Shown here one piece after another: positions 44,573-55,748 of a DNA stretch of 64,000 nucleotides. Where the stretch lies: the NCBI RefSeq assembly GCF_014490745.1, contig NZ_LZEU01000001.1, forward strand, positions 3,623,501 through 3,687,500, given 5' to 3'. The notes beneath the pieces are model-generated. The model saw only the letters and a list, made by a program, of their open reading frames with translations. It was not told the DNA's origin and made no database searches. How positions within the stretch are numbered: position 1 is the stretch's first letter; every line of letters starts with the position of its first letter. This stretch comes from Pseudomonas alcaligenes. Lineage in GTDB: Bacteria > Pseudomonadota > Gammaproteobacteria > Pseudomonadales > Pseudomonadaceae. The position numbers were made by a program, and so were the translations under genes.

Positions 44573-45424
44573 TCAGTCGAATACCACGGTTTTGTTGTCG
44601 TGCACCAGCACGCGATCTTCCAAGTGATAGCGCAGGCCGCGGGCCAGCACCATCTTTTCCACGTCCTTGCCCAGGCGCACCATGGTTTCGATGCTGTCGC
44701 GATGGGTCACGCGTACCACGTCCTGCTCGATGATCGGACCGGCATCCAGCTCCTCGGTCACGTAGTGGCAGGTCGCGCCGATCAGCTTGACCCCGCGCAG
44801 CGAGGCCTGGTGATAAGGCTTGGCCCCGACGAAGGACGGCAGGAAGCTATGGTGGATGTTGATCACCCGCCCGGCATAGTCCTGGCACAGCTGCGGCGGC
44901 AGGATCTGCATGTAGCGCGCCAGCACCACGGCATCGGCCTGGCATTCGCCGACCAGCTGGGCGACCCGGGCAAACGCCGGCGCCTTGTCCTGCGGATTGA
45001 CCGGCACATGGTGGAAGGGAATGCCGTGCCACTCGACCATGCTGCGCAGGTCGTCGTGGTTGGAGATCACGCAGGGAATGTCGCAATCCAGCTCGTCGCT
45101 GTGCCAGCGGTGCAGCAAGTCGGCCAGGCAGTGCGACTCGCGGCTGGCCATCAGCACCACGCGCTTCTTCTGCGCCGAATCGGTGATGCGCCACTCCATG
45201 GAGAATTCGCGGGCAATCGGCGCAAAGGCCTGGTGAAAGCCGGCCAGATCGAACGGCAGGGAATCGGCGCGAATCTCATGACGCATGAAGAACCAGCCAC
45301 TCTGGGTATCCGAGTGATGGCTGGCCTCAGTGATCCAGCCGTTATAGGTGGCCAGAAAATTACTGACCTTGGCGACGATACCAACGCCATCTGGGCAGGC
45401 GATTACCAGCCGAAAAGTGCGCAT
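44573..45424 (-). CDS. purU: Formyltetrahydrofolate deformylase
   Basis: 283 residues. An N-terminal ACT domain (LVIACPDGVGIVAKVSNFL) is followed by a formyl-transferase fold with the catalytic set in RVINIHHSFLPSFVGAKPYHQA and GATCHYVTEELDAGPIIEQD. It releases formate from 10-formyl-THF and so balances one-carbon units and purine synthesis. Length and motifs are standard. It is divergent from mvaT. Confidence 0.96.
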   Translation of the reverse strand: MRTFRLVIACPDGVGIVAKVSNFLATYNGWITEASHHSDTQSGWFFMRHEIRADSLPFDLAGFHQAFAPIAREFSMEWRITDSAQKKRVVLMASRESHCLADLLHRWHSDELDCDIPCVISNHDDLRSMVEWHGIPFHHVPVNPQDKAPAFARVAQLVGECQADAVVLARYMQILPPQLCQDYAGRVINIHHSFLPSFVGAKPYHQASLRGVKLIGATCHYVTEELDAGPIIEQDVVRVTHRDSIETMVRLGKDVEKMVLARGLRYHLEDRVLVHDNKTVVFD

Positions 45425-45792
45425 ACAGGAAACTCCAGAAACTTCGCAAGGGCGCCATTCTAGCCACTGCGCGAGAAAACTTCAGTATTGCCGGCAGCTT
45501 AGGATCCGGCTGCCACGGCAATCACCCGACAATTGCGCAACAATCCGCCAGGCCCATTGAAAGTCTGGCGCCGCCCAAAACCGTGGAAATACTGTTAAAC
45601 CGCTATGACATGCAGATGAATAAGGCGGCAGCCGGGCGATAGCAACACTCCAACTAACAGGCGCAACAACGGGAATATTGCTTAACGCTTAATTTCTGCA
45701 AAACTTTTCCGACATATTTACTTGCCTTGTATGCCTGTCTATTATTGCTATCACTTAAGCATCGCCACCCGCCCATAATAAGGTAGAGCCCA
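45425..45792. other. 368-bp AT-rich region between purU and mvaT
   Basis: No gene is seen. The part nearest mvaT (about 45655-45790) is AT-rich, as expected for MvaT self-binding and autoregulation. Several promoter-like hexamers occur (for example TTGTAT then TATCAC), but none is convincing enough to call. Confidence 0.6.
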
Positions 45793-46167
45793 ATGTCCCT
45801 GATCAACGAATACCGCGCCACCGAAGAAGCCATCAAGGAACTTCAAGAGCGCCTGAAAAACCTCTCGCAAGACGACAAGCTGAAGAAAGAGCTGGAATTC
45901 GAAGGCAAACTGCGCACCCTGATGGGCGAATATCAGAAGTCCCTGCGCGACATCATTGCCCTGCTCGATCCGGATGCCAAATCCGCCAAGGCTCCGCGTG
46001 CCGCCAAAGCCACCGGCAGCAAGCGCGCGCGCAAGGTCAAGCAGTACAAGAACCCGAACACCGGTGAAGTGATCGAAACCAAGGGCGGCAACCACAAGAC
46101 CCTGAAAGAGTGGAAAGCCAAATGGGGCGCTGCCACCGTTGAAGGCTGGGCCACCCTGCTGGGCTAA
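45793..46167 (+). CDS. mvaT: H-NS-family xenogeneic silencer MvaT
   Basis: 124 residues, the standard length. The N-terminal coiled-coil oligomerisation region is MSLINEYRATEEAIKELQERL and onward. A basic linker (KAPRAAKATGSKRARKVKQ) leads to the AT-hook-like DNA-binding domain (YKNPNTGEVIETKGGNHKTLKEWKAKWG). It silences AT-rich and horizontally acquired DNA. It overlooks the AT-rich promoter region at 32 kb as one possible target. A terminator follows. Confidence 0.97.
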   Translation: MSLINEYRATEEAIKELQERLKNLSQDDKLKKELEFEGKLRTLMGEYQKSLRDIIALLDPDAKSAKAPRAAKATGSKRARKVKQYKNPNTGEVIETKGGNHKTLKEWKAKWGAATVEGWATLLG

Positions 46168-46181
46168 GCAATACCCCCAAT

Positions 46182-46210
46182 AAAAATGCCGGCTTTATGC
46201 CGGCATTTTT
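46182..46210. terminator. Rho-independent terminator between mvaT and sbcB
   Basis: A perfect 12-bp stem (AAAAATGCCGGC with GCCGGCATTTTT) and a 5-base loop between convergent genes. Confidence 0.9.
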
Positions 46211-46235
46211 ATTTTCCGTGTTTATTGCCGCTGCG

Positions 46236-47666
46236 TTACAGGGCATAACGCTCGCGCACTCTTTGCACATACGCCTGCCAGCCCTGCAATACCGCCCGCT
46301 GCGCTTCGTCGGCCAACGCCCATTCCTGTTTCAGCGCCTCGTCGAAGCCCGCCAGGGTATTCGGCGCGCCATACTGCGCATCACTCAGGCGCAAGCGGCA
46401 GAAACTTTGCCAGCGCTCCATTTCCGCCGCCTGCAGCGACGCCGGGAAGTTGCGCGCGCGATAGCGGAACAGTAACTCCGGTAAACGCTCATCGGCAAAT
46501 GCCCAGTCACCACGGGCCAATTGCTCGGCACTGGCCTGGCGCACCTGATCACAGATACGTCGATCGCGTGGTTCGAGAAAACCGGCATAGAGCTGTTGTT
46601 CCGGATCGTCCACCCCAGCGAATTCCTCGTCGGCGTAGATATCCGCCAACTTGGCTTGCCAGTTCGCCTGCGTATCGCGCAACTGCCCGGCACGCCGCTG
46701 GCATTCGTCCAGATCCACTTGCAGGCGGCCCAGGTCTTCGCTGCGCAGCACCTTGAGCGGCGCCGCCACCGGGCAACGGTTGATATGCAGCAGCTTGAGC
46801 GGCACCGGCAGTTCGCCGTCGAGCAACGCCTCGCGCCGGGTGTACAGGCGCTGGCGCAGGGTATGCCCATCCAGTTCCAGCAGCGGCTGCAGATCGGCCT
46901 GCAGGTCGCAGACGATCAGGGCATTGCGATTGCGCGGGTGCCAGGCCAGCGGCAAGACCACCGCCAGGTAATGGCGCTCGCCGGCAAAACGCCCGGAGAT
47001 ATGCACCAACGGCTGCAACAGACGGATCTGCTCCATCACCTTGGCCTTACTGCGCAACTGGAACAGGTAGTCGTAGAGCTTCCGCTGGCGTTCACGCAGC
47101 AGGCGGGCCAGGGCAATGGTGGCGCGCACGTCGGATAACGCATCGTGGGCCTGGCCATGGTCGATGCCGTTGGCCTGGGTCAGGCGCTCCAGCTTGAGCG
47201 ACACCCGCCCCTCCTCGTCCCGAGGCCACTCGATACCTTCGGGGCGCAGGGCATACGCCGTACGCATCAGGTCAATCAGATCCCAGCGGCTGTTGCCGCC
47301 CTGCCACTCACGGGCATAGGGGTCAAAGAAGTTGCGGTACAGGCTGTAGCGAGTCATCTCGTCGTCGAAGCGCAGGCTGTTGTAACCGGCGCCGCAAGTA
47401 CCCGGCTGCGCCAGTTCGGCATGCACCCGGGTCATGAATTCGGCCTCGCTCAGGCCTTGCTGCTCCAGCACTTCGGCCGTGATCCCGGTGATCCGGCAGG
47501 CCGCCGGGTGCGGCAGGATGTCGTCCGCCGGCCGGCAATAGATATTCAGCGGCTCGCCGATCTCGTTGAGCTGCTCGTCGGTACGAATCCCCGCCACCTG
47601 CAAGGGGCGATCGCAGCGCGGATTGATACCGGTGGTTTCATAGTCGTACCAGAAGATCGAGCTCAC
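46236..47666 (-). CDS. sbcB: Exodeoxyribonuclease I
   Basis: 476 residues from a GTG start; the nearest upstream ATG is out of frame and stops at once. DEDD exonuclease motifs: Asp/Glu in WYDYETTGINP, AGYNSLRFDDEM, and HDALSDVRATIALA. The C-terminal SH3-like and helical region continues to residue 476. It digests single-stranded DNA 3' to 5' in recombination and mismatch repair. It is convergent with mvaT. Confidence 0.96.
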   Translation of the reverse strand: MSSIFWYDYETTGINPRCDRPLQVAGIRTDEQLNEIGEPLNIYCRPADDILPHPAACRITGITAEVLEQQGLSEAEFMTRVHAELAQPGTCGAGYNSLRFDDEMTRYSLYRNFFDPYAREWQGGNSRWDLIDLMRTAYALRPEGIEWPRDEEGRVSLKLERLTQANGIDHGQAHDALSDVRATIALARLLRERQRKLYDYLFQLRSKAKVMEQIRLLQPLVHISGRFAGERHYLAVVLPLAWHPRNRNALIVCDLQADLQPLLELDGHTLRQRLYTRREALLDGELPVPLKLLHINRCPVAAPLKVLRSEDLGRLQVDLDECQRRAGQLRDTQANWQAKLADIYADEEFAGVDDPEQQLYAGFLEPRDRRICDQVRQASAEQLARGDWAFADERLPELLFRYRARNFPASLQAAEMERWQSFCRLRLSDAQYGAPNTLAGFDEALKQEWALADEAQRAVLQGWQAYVQRVRERYAL

Positions 47667-47837
47667 GTGAGGGCTTCCATAAAGAGCGGCCGGAGCAGTC
47701 TAACAGCCGCATAAGGTGGATAAAAAACGCGATAAATCATGATTCTGCTCACGACGAGCTCGTCCACGGCTTGCCGTTATCCTGGCCGCACCGATAGGAT
47801 GCGCCCCAGGAATCACACTCACACAAGGACAGTACCC

Positions 47838-48659
47838 ATGAGTGACGCTATCGTCCAAAACCCCTATGCCGTTCCCGGCAGCGACCTGCACGAACGCCCG
47901 GCCTCCGGCGTTCCCTCGATCGAAGAGGCCCTGAGCCGCGGCTACAACTTCTCCCTCGGCAACCTGCTCGGCGAAGCCTGGAACAAGACCAAAGGCACCA
48001 AGCTGGTCGTCTGGGGCGGCCTTCTGGTGTTCTACGGGGCGATGATCGCCGCCAGCCTTGCCCTGCTCGCCATCATGTCGCTGTTCGGCGCCGTTGGCAT
48101 TGCCGGGCTGGGAATGGGCATGGGAGATAGCGGGGATAGCGTCAGCACCGGCATGATGGCCGCCGGTTTTCTCGGATTCGCCTTCATCGGCCTGACCTTC
48201 GGCCTGATACTGACCGCATTGATGTACCCCTTTATCGGCGGCATCAACATGGTTGGCATCCGCCAGGCCGCCGGTCAGCCGGTACGCTTCGCCGAAGTGT
48301 TCAGCCATTTCGGCCGCACCCTGCCACTGCTGCTGGCAGCGATCCTGATGGGTGTCCTGATCAGCATCGGCTACGCCGTGTTCATTCTCCCCGGCATCTA
48401 CCTGTCCTTCGCCCTGATGCTGACCATCCCACTGATCGTCGAGCGCAAGCTGTCGGCCTGGCAAGCTATCGTCACCTCGATCCGGGCAATCAACCAGCAC
48501 TGGTTCAAGGTGTTCTTCCTCTACATCCTGCTCGCCATCATCCTGATCCTGAGCATGCTGCCGCTGGGCATCGGCCTGATCTGGACCGTCCCGATGTTCA
48601 TCGTCGCCCAGGGCGTGCTCTACCGCACCATCTTCGGTGTGCTGCCGCCGGCCAACTGA
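47838..48659 (+). CDS. Polytopic membrane protein of unknown function
   Basis: 273 residues. A cytoplasmic N-terminus (NPYAVPGSDL) is followed by about five to six membrane helices with Gly-rich loops (GLGMGMGDSGDS). The layout is like the BPSS1780/YciC type of uncharacterised membrane proteins (FNMVGIR-like and LILPGIYLSFALMLTIPLIVER strings). It is the first gene of a rightward run, 91 bp before the RDD gene. Confidence 0.8.
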   Translation: MSDAIVQNPYAVPGSDLHERPASGVPSIEEALSRGYNFSLGNLLGEAWNKTKGTKLVVWGGLLVFYGAMIAASLALLAIMSLFGAVGIAGLGMGMGDSGDSVSTGMMAAGFLGFAFIGLTFGLILTALMYPFIGGINMVGIRQAAGQPVRFAEVFSHFGRTLPLLLAAILMGVLISIGYAVFILPGIYLSFALMLTIPLIVERKLSAWQAIVTSIRAINQHWFKVFFLYILLAIILILSMLPLGIGLIWTVPMFIVAQGVLYRTIFGVLPPAN

Positions 48660-48750
48660 ACCGGGCCGAATACCGGGCCGCCACGGCGGCCCGATTGCCT
48701 TACCCCCCTGCTGCTGGCTAGCATCAGGCTCCCTTCGACGCAGTAGACCG

Positions 48751-49473
48751 ATGCAGCCGACCCAGCCCGCCTCCACCACGCTCCCAGCCGTGTTGCTGGA
48801 TACCCGCTACCAGGTGGAAACCCCGGAAGGTATCGACCTGGCCCTGCACCCGGCCGGCCTGATGGTGCGTGCCCTGGCCTTCGCCATCGACCTGCTGATC
48901 CGCGGCGCCATCCTGCTGCTGGCCGCCCTGGTGATGGCCCTGCTGGGCCAGTTCGGCGTGGGTCTGGCGACCATCCTGTTCTTCCTGATCAACTGGTGGT
49001 ACCCGGTGCTGTTCGAAGTGCTCTACCAGGGCCGCACTCCGGGCAAGAAATTCATGGGCCTGCGCGTCGTCCACGACGACGGCACCCCGGTCGGCTGGGG
49101 CTCCTCGCTGACCCGCAATCTACTGCGCTTCGTCGACTGCCTGCCCGCCGGTTACTGCCTGGGCGCCCTGAGCTGCCTTTGCAGCCCGGCCTTCAAGCGC
49201 CTCGGCGACCTCGCCGCCGGTACCCTGGTGGTGTATCGCGACGAAGACAACCAGCGCCCAGCCCTGCCCGAGGCAGACGCCGAACGCGCCCCCTTTACCC
49301 TGAGCCTGGCCGAACAACGCGCCATCCTCGGTTTCGCCGAGCGCCAGGGTGGTCTGTCCGCCGCCCGCCGCAGCGAACTGGCGAGCATCCTCGCCGCCCC
49401 CCTGGAGTGCCTGCCGGAGCAGGCCGAAGCCCGCCTCAACAGCATCGCCCGCGGGCTCCTGGGGTCGACATGA
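48751..49473 (+). CDS. RDD-family membrane protein
   Basis: 240 residues. The RDD signature (LMVRALAFAIDLLIRG, then QGRTPGKKFMGLRVV and RNLLRFVDCLP) spans about residues 35-165, with three membrane helices. A cytoplasmic tail of 75 residues follows. It overlaps the next gene by ATGA. The function within the MoxR-linked operon is unknown. Confidence 0.88.
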   Translation: MQPTQPASTTLPAVLLDTRYQVETPEGIDLALHPAGLMVRALAFAIDLLIRGAILLLAALVMALLGQFGVGLATILFFLINWWYPVLFEVLYQGRTPGKKFMGLRVVHDDGTPVGWGSSLTRNLLRFVDCLPAGYCLGALSCLCSPAFKRLGDLAAGTLVVYRDEDNQRPALPEADAERAPFTLSLAEQRAILGFAERQGGLSAARRSELASILAAPLECLPEQAEARLNSIARGLLGST

Positions 49474-50450
49474 AGCAGCACCTCTTCGAACAGCGCCACG
49501 CCAATGACTGGCACAGCTTCGCGCAACTGCTCGACAGCCTGGAAAAGGGCAAAGCCGACAGCCAGCGCTGCACCCGCTTCGCCGCCGACTACCGCCACCT
49601 TTGCCAACACCTGGCCCTGGCCGAAGAGCGTGGCTACAGCAGCCACCTGATCGATCAGCTGCAGCAGCTGGCCATGCGCGGCCACCAGCAGTTCTACCGC
49701 CACCGCAGCCACCTGGGGGCACAGATCATCGGCTTCATCATTGCCGGCTTTCCGCGCCTGGTACGCCGCGAATGGCGCGTGGTGCTCAGCGCCTGCCTGC
49801 TGTTCTTCGGCAGCCTGGCCCTAATGGGCCTGCTGACCTGGGGCTTCCCCGACCTGATCTACAGCCTGCTCGACCCCGAGCAGGTGTCCGGCATGGAAAA
49901 GATGTACGACCCCGACGCCCGGCGCATCGGTCGCTTCAGCGAACGCGACTCCGGTGATGACTGGATGATGTTCGGCTACTACATCATGAACAACATCGGC
50001 ATCGCCTTTCAGACCTTTGCCAGCGGCCTGCTGTTCGGCCTCGGCAGTTTGTTCTTCCTGCTGTTCAACGGCCTGATGATCGGCGCAGTGGCCGGCCACC
50101 TGACCCGCCTGGGCTACAGCGAGACCTTCTGGTCGTTCGTCATCGGCCATGGCGCCTTCGAGCTGACCGCCATCGCCTTTGCCGGCGCCGCCGGCCTCAA
50201 GCTCGGCTGGGCGCTGCTCGCCCCCGGCCGCCTGCGCCGCCGCGAAGCCCTGCGCCAGGCCGCCGGTGACAGCATCCAGCTGGTCGCCGGGGTGATCCTG
50301 TTCCTGATCATCGCCGCCTTTATCGAAGCCTTCTGGTCGTCCATGACCTACACCACCCCCACCATAAAGTACTGGGTTGGCGGCGGCCTCTGGCTGCTGG
50401 TAATCAGCTACTTCGTATTTGCCGGACGTACCCGCCATGCGCCTGACTGA
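49470..50450 (+). CDS. Stage II sporulation protein M (SpoIIM)-like membrane protein
   Basis: 326 residues. A helical soluble N-terminus of about 100 residues precedes a membrane block with the SpoIIM-family features MMFGYYIMNNIGIAFQTFASGLLFG and FVIGHGAFELTAIAFAGAAGLKLG. In non-sporulating bacteria it accompanies MoxR and DUF58 genes, as here. Both ends overlap the neighbouring genes. Confidence 0.88.
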   Translation: MKQHLFEQRHANDWHSFAQLLDSLEKGKADSQRCTRFAADYRHLCQHLALAEERGYSSHLIDQLQQLAMRGHQQFYRHRSHLGAQIIGFIIAGFPRLVRREWRVVLSACLLFFGSLALMGLLTWGFPDLIYSLLDPEQVSGMEKMYDPDARRIGRFSERDSGDDWMMFGYYIMNNIGIAFQTFASGLLFGLGSLFFLLFNGLMIGAVAGHLTRLGYSETFWSFVIGHGAFELTAIAFAGAAGLKLGWALLAPGRLRRREALRQAAGDSIQLVAGVILFLIIAAFIEAFWSSMTYTTPTIKYWVGGGLWLLVISYFVFAGRTRHAPD

Positions 50451-52023
50451 CGCCAGCGTCGCCATTCGCCCGCGCCGCGTCTGGGAAGCCATGGATCTCG
50501 GCATCCTCCTGGCCCGTCGCCACGCCGGCCTGCTGATGGCCAGCTGGGCGCTGGTTACCCTGCCGGTGTTCGCCCTGATCACTCTGCTGCTATGGCGGCA
50601 CCCCACCCTTGCCGCCCTGTTGTTCTGGTGGCTGAAGCCGGCCTGGGAGCGCTTGCCGCTGTACATCCTCTCCCACGCCCTGTTCGGCGACACCCCCAGC
50701 CTCAAGCAGGCCCTGCGCGCCCTGCCCGGCCTGCTCAAGCCGCAACTGCTGGCCAGCCTGACCTGGCGCCGCCTCAGTCCGACCCGCAGCTTCGACCTGC
50801 CGGTGCTGCAGCTGGAAGGGCTGAAGGGCGATGCTCGCAGCAAGCGCCTGATCGTCCTCGGCCAGCGCTATGCCGGCGGCGCCAGCTGGCTCACCGTGCT
50901 CGGCATGCACCTGGAAGGCCTGTTCTGGCTGGGCCTGGTCGGCCTGATCTACCTGATGCTGCCGCAGCAGATCGAACTGAACATGAACTGGCAGCGCCTG
51001 ATCGACCCCGAGGCCGCCGACTGGCTGTGGCTGGAGCACCTGTCCAACCTGCTCTACGCCCTGGTACTGGTGTTCACCGAACCGCTCTATGTGGCCTGTG
51101 GTTTCACCCTCTACCTCAACCGGCGTACCGCCCTGGAAGCCTGGGACATCGAGCTGGCCTTCCGCCGCCTGCGCCAGCGCCTGACCGGCAGCGCCTACGC
51201 CCTGCTCCTGGCCTTCGGCCTGTTCACCCTGGCCCCGGCTCCCGATGCCGTGGCGGCCGACAGCGTCGGCACCTGCCCGCTGCCGATCGAAGACCCGCTG
51301 GGCCCGGACGCCGCGCGCCTGCAGCAGCAGCCGCTGACCAGCCAGGCCTCTCATGAGGCGATCAACAAACTGCTGGCCGAGCCGCCGTTCGAAAACCGCG
51401 AAACGGTGACCCTGTGGCGCTTTGGCGACCAGCAGAAGGCTGCCGAGCAACCCGCCCCGGGCGACGCCAAGGATCTCGCCGAGCTACTCAAGACCCTGCT
51501 CCAGTTGGGTAAGTACTGGCAGAGTCTGGATGTGCTTGCCCTGGCCTTCGAAGTCCTGCTGTGGGGCGCGCTAATCTGCCTGCTGGTACTGCTGCTGTGG
51601 CGCTACCGCGAATGGCTGCACACCTTCGCCAGCCGCCTCGGCCTGCCGCAGCGCGCCGTGCGCGAGATGCCGAGCCAGCTGTTCGGCCTCGAACTGGCGC
51701 CGGAAAGCCTGCCCGACGACATCGCCGGCGCTGCCGAACGGCTGTGGAACGAACAGCCGCGCGAGGCCCTCGGCCTGCTCTACCGCGGCCTGCTCAGCCG
51801 TCTGCTGCATGACTTCCGCCTGCCACTGAAAAATTCCCACACCGAAGGCGAGGTGCTGCAACTGGTGCAGCGCCTGCAGCAGGAAGAACTGAACCGCTTC
51901 AGCACGGTGCTCACCCGCCACTGGCAGAACCTCGCCTATGGCCACCAGCTGCCCCCGGAACAACTGCGCCGCGGCCTCTGCGAAGGCTGGCGGCGGCTGT
52001 TCCCCAGCGGAGCGCCAGCATGA
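50437..52023 (+). CDS. DUF4129-domain membrane protein
   Basis: 528 residues. Membrane helices lie in the N-terminal half (about 30-55, 160-180, 210-235, 255-275), then a periplasmic stretch, another helix near 370-390 and a cytoplasmic DUF4129-type domain (AAERLWNEQPREALGLLYRGLLSRL; HTEGEVLQLV). The ATG at 50437 lies inside the end of the previous gene. It is part of the MoxR-DUF58 operon, probably a membrane complex. Confidence 0.85.
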   Translation: MRLTDASVAIRPRRVWEAMDLGILLARRHAGLLMASWALVTLPVFALITLLLWRHPTLAALLFWWLKPAWERLPLYILSHALFGDTPSLKQALRALPGLLKPQLLASLTWRRLSPTRSFDLPVLQLEGLKGDARSKRLIVLGQRYAGGASWLTVLGMHLEGLFWLGLVGLIYLMLPQQIELNMNWQRLIDPEAADWLWLEHLSNLLYALVLVFTEPLYVACGFTLYLNRRTALEAWDIELAFRRLRQRLTGSAYALLLAFGLFTLAPAPDAVAADSVGTCPLPIEDPLGPDAARLQQQPLTSQASHEAINKLLAEPPFENRETVTLWRFGDQQKAAEQPAPGDAKDLAELLKTLLQLGKYWQSLDVLALAFEVLLWGALICLLVLLLWRYREWLHTFASRLGLPQRAVREMPSQLFGLELAPESLPDDIAGAAERLWNEQPREALGLLYRGLLSRLLHDFRLPLKNSHTEGEVLQLVQRLQQEELNRFSTVLTRHWQNLAYGHQLPPEQLRRGLCEGWRRLFPSGAPA

Positions 52024-53302
52024 CCCGGCGCGCCCGCATTCTCCTCGGCATAGCCGTATTCCTGGCCCTGTGCGGAGTTGGCCTGTACCTGCTGCAACAG
52101 CTGCAGCCGTACCAGAAGACCATCAAGCACGGCCCCTCGCCGGAAGCCAGGAGCAACGACTACCTGGCCGCCGAACACTTCCTGCGCCAGCGCCAGATCA
52201 GCGTCAGCCGCGCCGACAACCTCGCCATGCTGGCCAAGCTGCCGGCCGCCGGGCACACCCTGATGCTGCTCGGCAGCCGCCACAACATGACCCCGCGCCA
52301 GGTGCGCCAGGTGCTCGACTGGGCCGCCCAGGGTGGCCACCTGCTGTTCGTCGCGGAAAGCCTGTGGGACGCAGACCGCGGCAAGAGCGACGACCTGCTG
52401 CTCGACAGCCTGGGCATCCAGCAGCAACTCAGCGATGACCTGGACGAAGATGACGACGCCGACGTCGACAGCGCCGAGGACGAGTCAGCCGACGACGGCG
52501 AGGAAGCCAGCGAGGCGGAAGACGAAGCGCAGACCGAGGCTTCGCAGGAGGACGACAGCGAGGCAGAAGACCGCGCCGACGCCAGCGAGGACGACCGCTA
52601 CCCCGAGCTGACCAAGCTGTACCTGGAAAACGAAGAAGCCCCGGCCTACATCGACTTCGACACCGAATTCCATCTGTACGACGCGCAGAACCGCGCCCAC
52701 GCCTGGGCCAACAGCGGCGACAGCACGCACATGCTCCAGCTCGACCACGGCAAGGGCCTGGTGACCGTGCTGACCGATGCCTGGATCTGGCAGAACGACA
52801 ACATCGGCCACTACGACAACGCCTGGCTGCTCTGGTACCTGAGCCAGGACAGCCAGGTGACCCTGCTCTACAGCAACGAGCGCGACAACCTGTTCAGCCA
52901 GCTGCTGCGCCACTTCCCGGCCGCCCTGGTGGCCCTGGCGCTGCTGCTGGCCCTGCTACTGTGGCATGCCGGCATGCGCCATGGCCCGCTGCGCGCCGCG
53001 CCCAGCCTGGCCCGCCGCCAGCTGGAGGAACACCTGCGTGGCGGTGCCGACTTCCTGTTGCGCCGCGTCGGCCAGGCCCACCTGCTGCAGAACCTGCAAC
53101 GCGACATCCAGCGCCGTGCCCGTCACCGCCATCCGGGCTTCGAACGCCTGGCCGTGGCCGAACAGTGGCAGATTCTCGGCCGCCTCACCCGCCTGCCCAC
53201 CAGCGCGATCAGCCAGGCCATGCGTCCCGTGGGCACGCATCGGCTATCCGCTGCCGATTTCACCCGCCAGGTCGCCAACCTGCAAACCCTCAGGAATGCC
53301 CT

Positions 53303-53306
<4 letters not shown>
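52020..53306 (+). CDS. DUF4350-domain protein with acidic insert
   Basis: 428 residues. An N-terminal membrane helix (8-28) and a GATase-like DUF4350 domain (NDYLAAEHFLRQRQISVSRA; LLFVAESLWD) are interrupted by an Asp/Glu-rich stretch of about 60 residues (near 138-195). A second membrane helix lies at about 302-320, with a cytoplasmic tail after it. It overlaps both neighbours by ATGA. The acidic insert is not a usual domain and may bind cations or be a spacer. Confidence 0.85.
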
Positions 53307-54340
<1,034 letters not shown>

Positions 54341-54377
54341 CCGGCGCCCGTCCGTTCGCCAGGAGCACCCGCCCGGC

Positions 54378-55709
54378 ATGAAACCCTCGCGCCTCCTGCT
54401 CGGTCTGCTCGGCGGCCTGCTGTTGCTCGCCCTCCTCCTCGGCAGCCTGCCGCTGCTGCAGGTCGAGCTGCCGGCCACCCTGCGCCCGCTCTGGTGGGGC
54501 CTGCTGCTGGCCCTGCTGCTGCTCGCAGCGGTCGACGCCCTGTGGCTGCGCCGGCTGCCCACGCCGCGCCTGGAGCGCCACCTGCCCGGCAACCTGCCGC
54601 TCGGGCGCTGGAGCGAGGTGCGCCTGACCGTGCACCACGACTACCGCCAAGCGCTGCAGGCCAGCCTGTTCGACCATGTGCCGGACGACATGGAGTTCGA
54701 GTTCCTGCCGCAACAGGTGGCCCTGCACCCGGGCGAGCAGACCGACTTCGGCTACCGGGTACGCCCGCTCAAGCGTGGCCACTTCCGCTTCCAGCGCTGC
54801 GAGTTCGTCCTGCCCAGCCCGCTGCGCCTGTGGCATGGCCGGCGCTACCTGGAGCTGGCCAGCGAAACCCGCGTCTACCCGGACTTCGCCCGCCTCTATG
54901 GCGCCCAGCTGATGGCCGTCGATGACTGGCTTAGCCAGCTCGGCGTGCGCCAGCGCCAGCGCCGCGGCCTGGGCCTGGAGTTCCACCAGCTGCGCGAGTT
55001 CCGCGAAGGTGACACCCTGCGCCAGATCGACTGGAAGGCCACCGCCCGCAAGCGCACGCCGATCGCCCGCGAATACCAGGACGAGCGCGACCAGCAGATT
55101 GTCTTCCTGCTCGACTGCGGGCGGCGCATGCGCAGCCACGACGGCGACCTGGCGCACTTCGACCATGCGCTCAACGCCTGCCTGCTGCTCAGCTACGTGG
55201 CCCTGCGCCAGGGCGATGCGGTGGGCCTGGCGACCTTCGCCGGCAATCAGGATCAGTACGTCGCCCCGGTCAAGGGCCAGGCGCACATCAGCACCCTGCT
55301 CAATGCCGTGTACGCTCTCGACAGCACCCACCGCCCAGCCGACTACGCGGCGGCGATCAATAGCCTGCTCGCCCGCCAGCAGCGCCGCGCCCTGGTGGTA
55401 CTGGTGACCAACCTGCGTGACGAGGACGACGAGGAACTGCTGGGTGCGGTCAAGCGCCTGGGCCGCCAGCACCGCGTACTGATCGCCAGCCTGCGCGAGG
55501 AAGTGCTCGACCGCCTGCGCCACACTCCGGTGCAGGACTACGAGCAGGCCCTGGGCTACTGCGGCACGGTGGATTACCTCAATGCCCGCGCCGGCCTGCA
55601 CGAACGCCTGCTGGCCCATGGCATGCCGGTGCTCGATGCACGCCCAGGCGAGCTGGGGCCGGAACTGGTCGGCCGCTACCTGGCCTGGAAGAAGGCTGGC
55701 GTTCTCTAA
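54378..55709 (+). CDS. DUF58 membrane protein
   Basis: 443 residues. Two N-terminal helices (about 5-30 and 37-57), then a beta-rich domain and the DUF58 signature FREGDTLRQIDWKATAR. A VWA-like region follows (IVFLLDCGRRM). It is the last gene of the operon, 37 bp after the MoxR gene, and a terminator follows. Confidence 0.92.
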   Translation: MKPSRLLLGLLGGLLLLALLLGSLPLLQVELPATLRPLWWGLLLALLLLAAVDALWLRRLPTPRLERHLPGNLPLGRWSEVRLTVHHDYRQALQASLFDHVPDDMEFEFLPQQVALHPGEQTDFGYRVRPLKRGHFRFQRCEFVLPSPLRLWHGRRYLELASETRVYPDFARLYGAQLMAVDDWLSQLGVRQRQRRGLGLEFHQLREFREGDTLRQIDWKATARKRTPIAREYQDERDQQIVFLLDCGRRMRSHDGDLAHFDHALNACLLLSYVALRQGDAVGLATFAGNQDQYVAPVKGQAHISTLLNAVYALDSTHRPADYAAAINSLLARQQRRALVVLVTNLRDEDDEELLGAVKRLGRQHRVLIASLREEVLDRLRHTPVQDYEQALGYCGTVDYLNARAGLHERLLAHGMPVLDARPGELGPELVGRYLAWKKAGVL

Positions 55710-55744
55710 GACAGGTTGCCGGAGCCCGGCTCCGGCAACCTGTC
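55710..55744. terminator. Strong hairpin between DUF58 gene and dgkA
   Basis: A perfect 16-bp stem (GACAGGTTGCCGGAGC with its complement) and a 3-base loop, between convergent genes. No long T-run follows. Confidence 0.7.
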
Positions 55745-55748
55745 TCGA

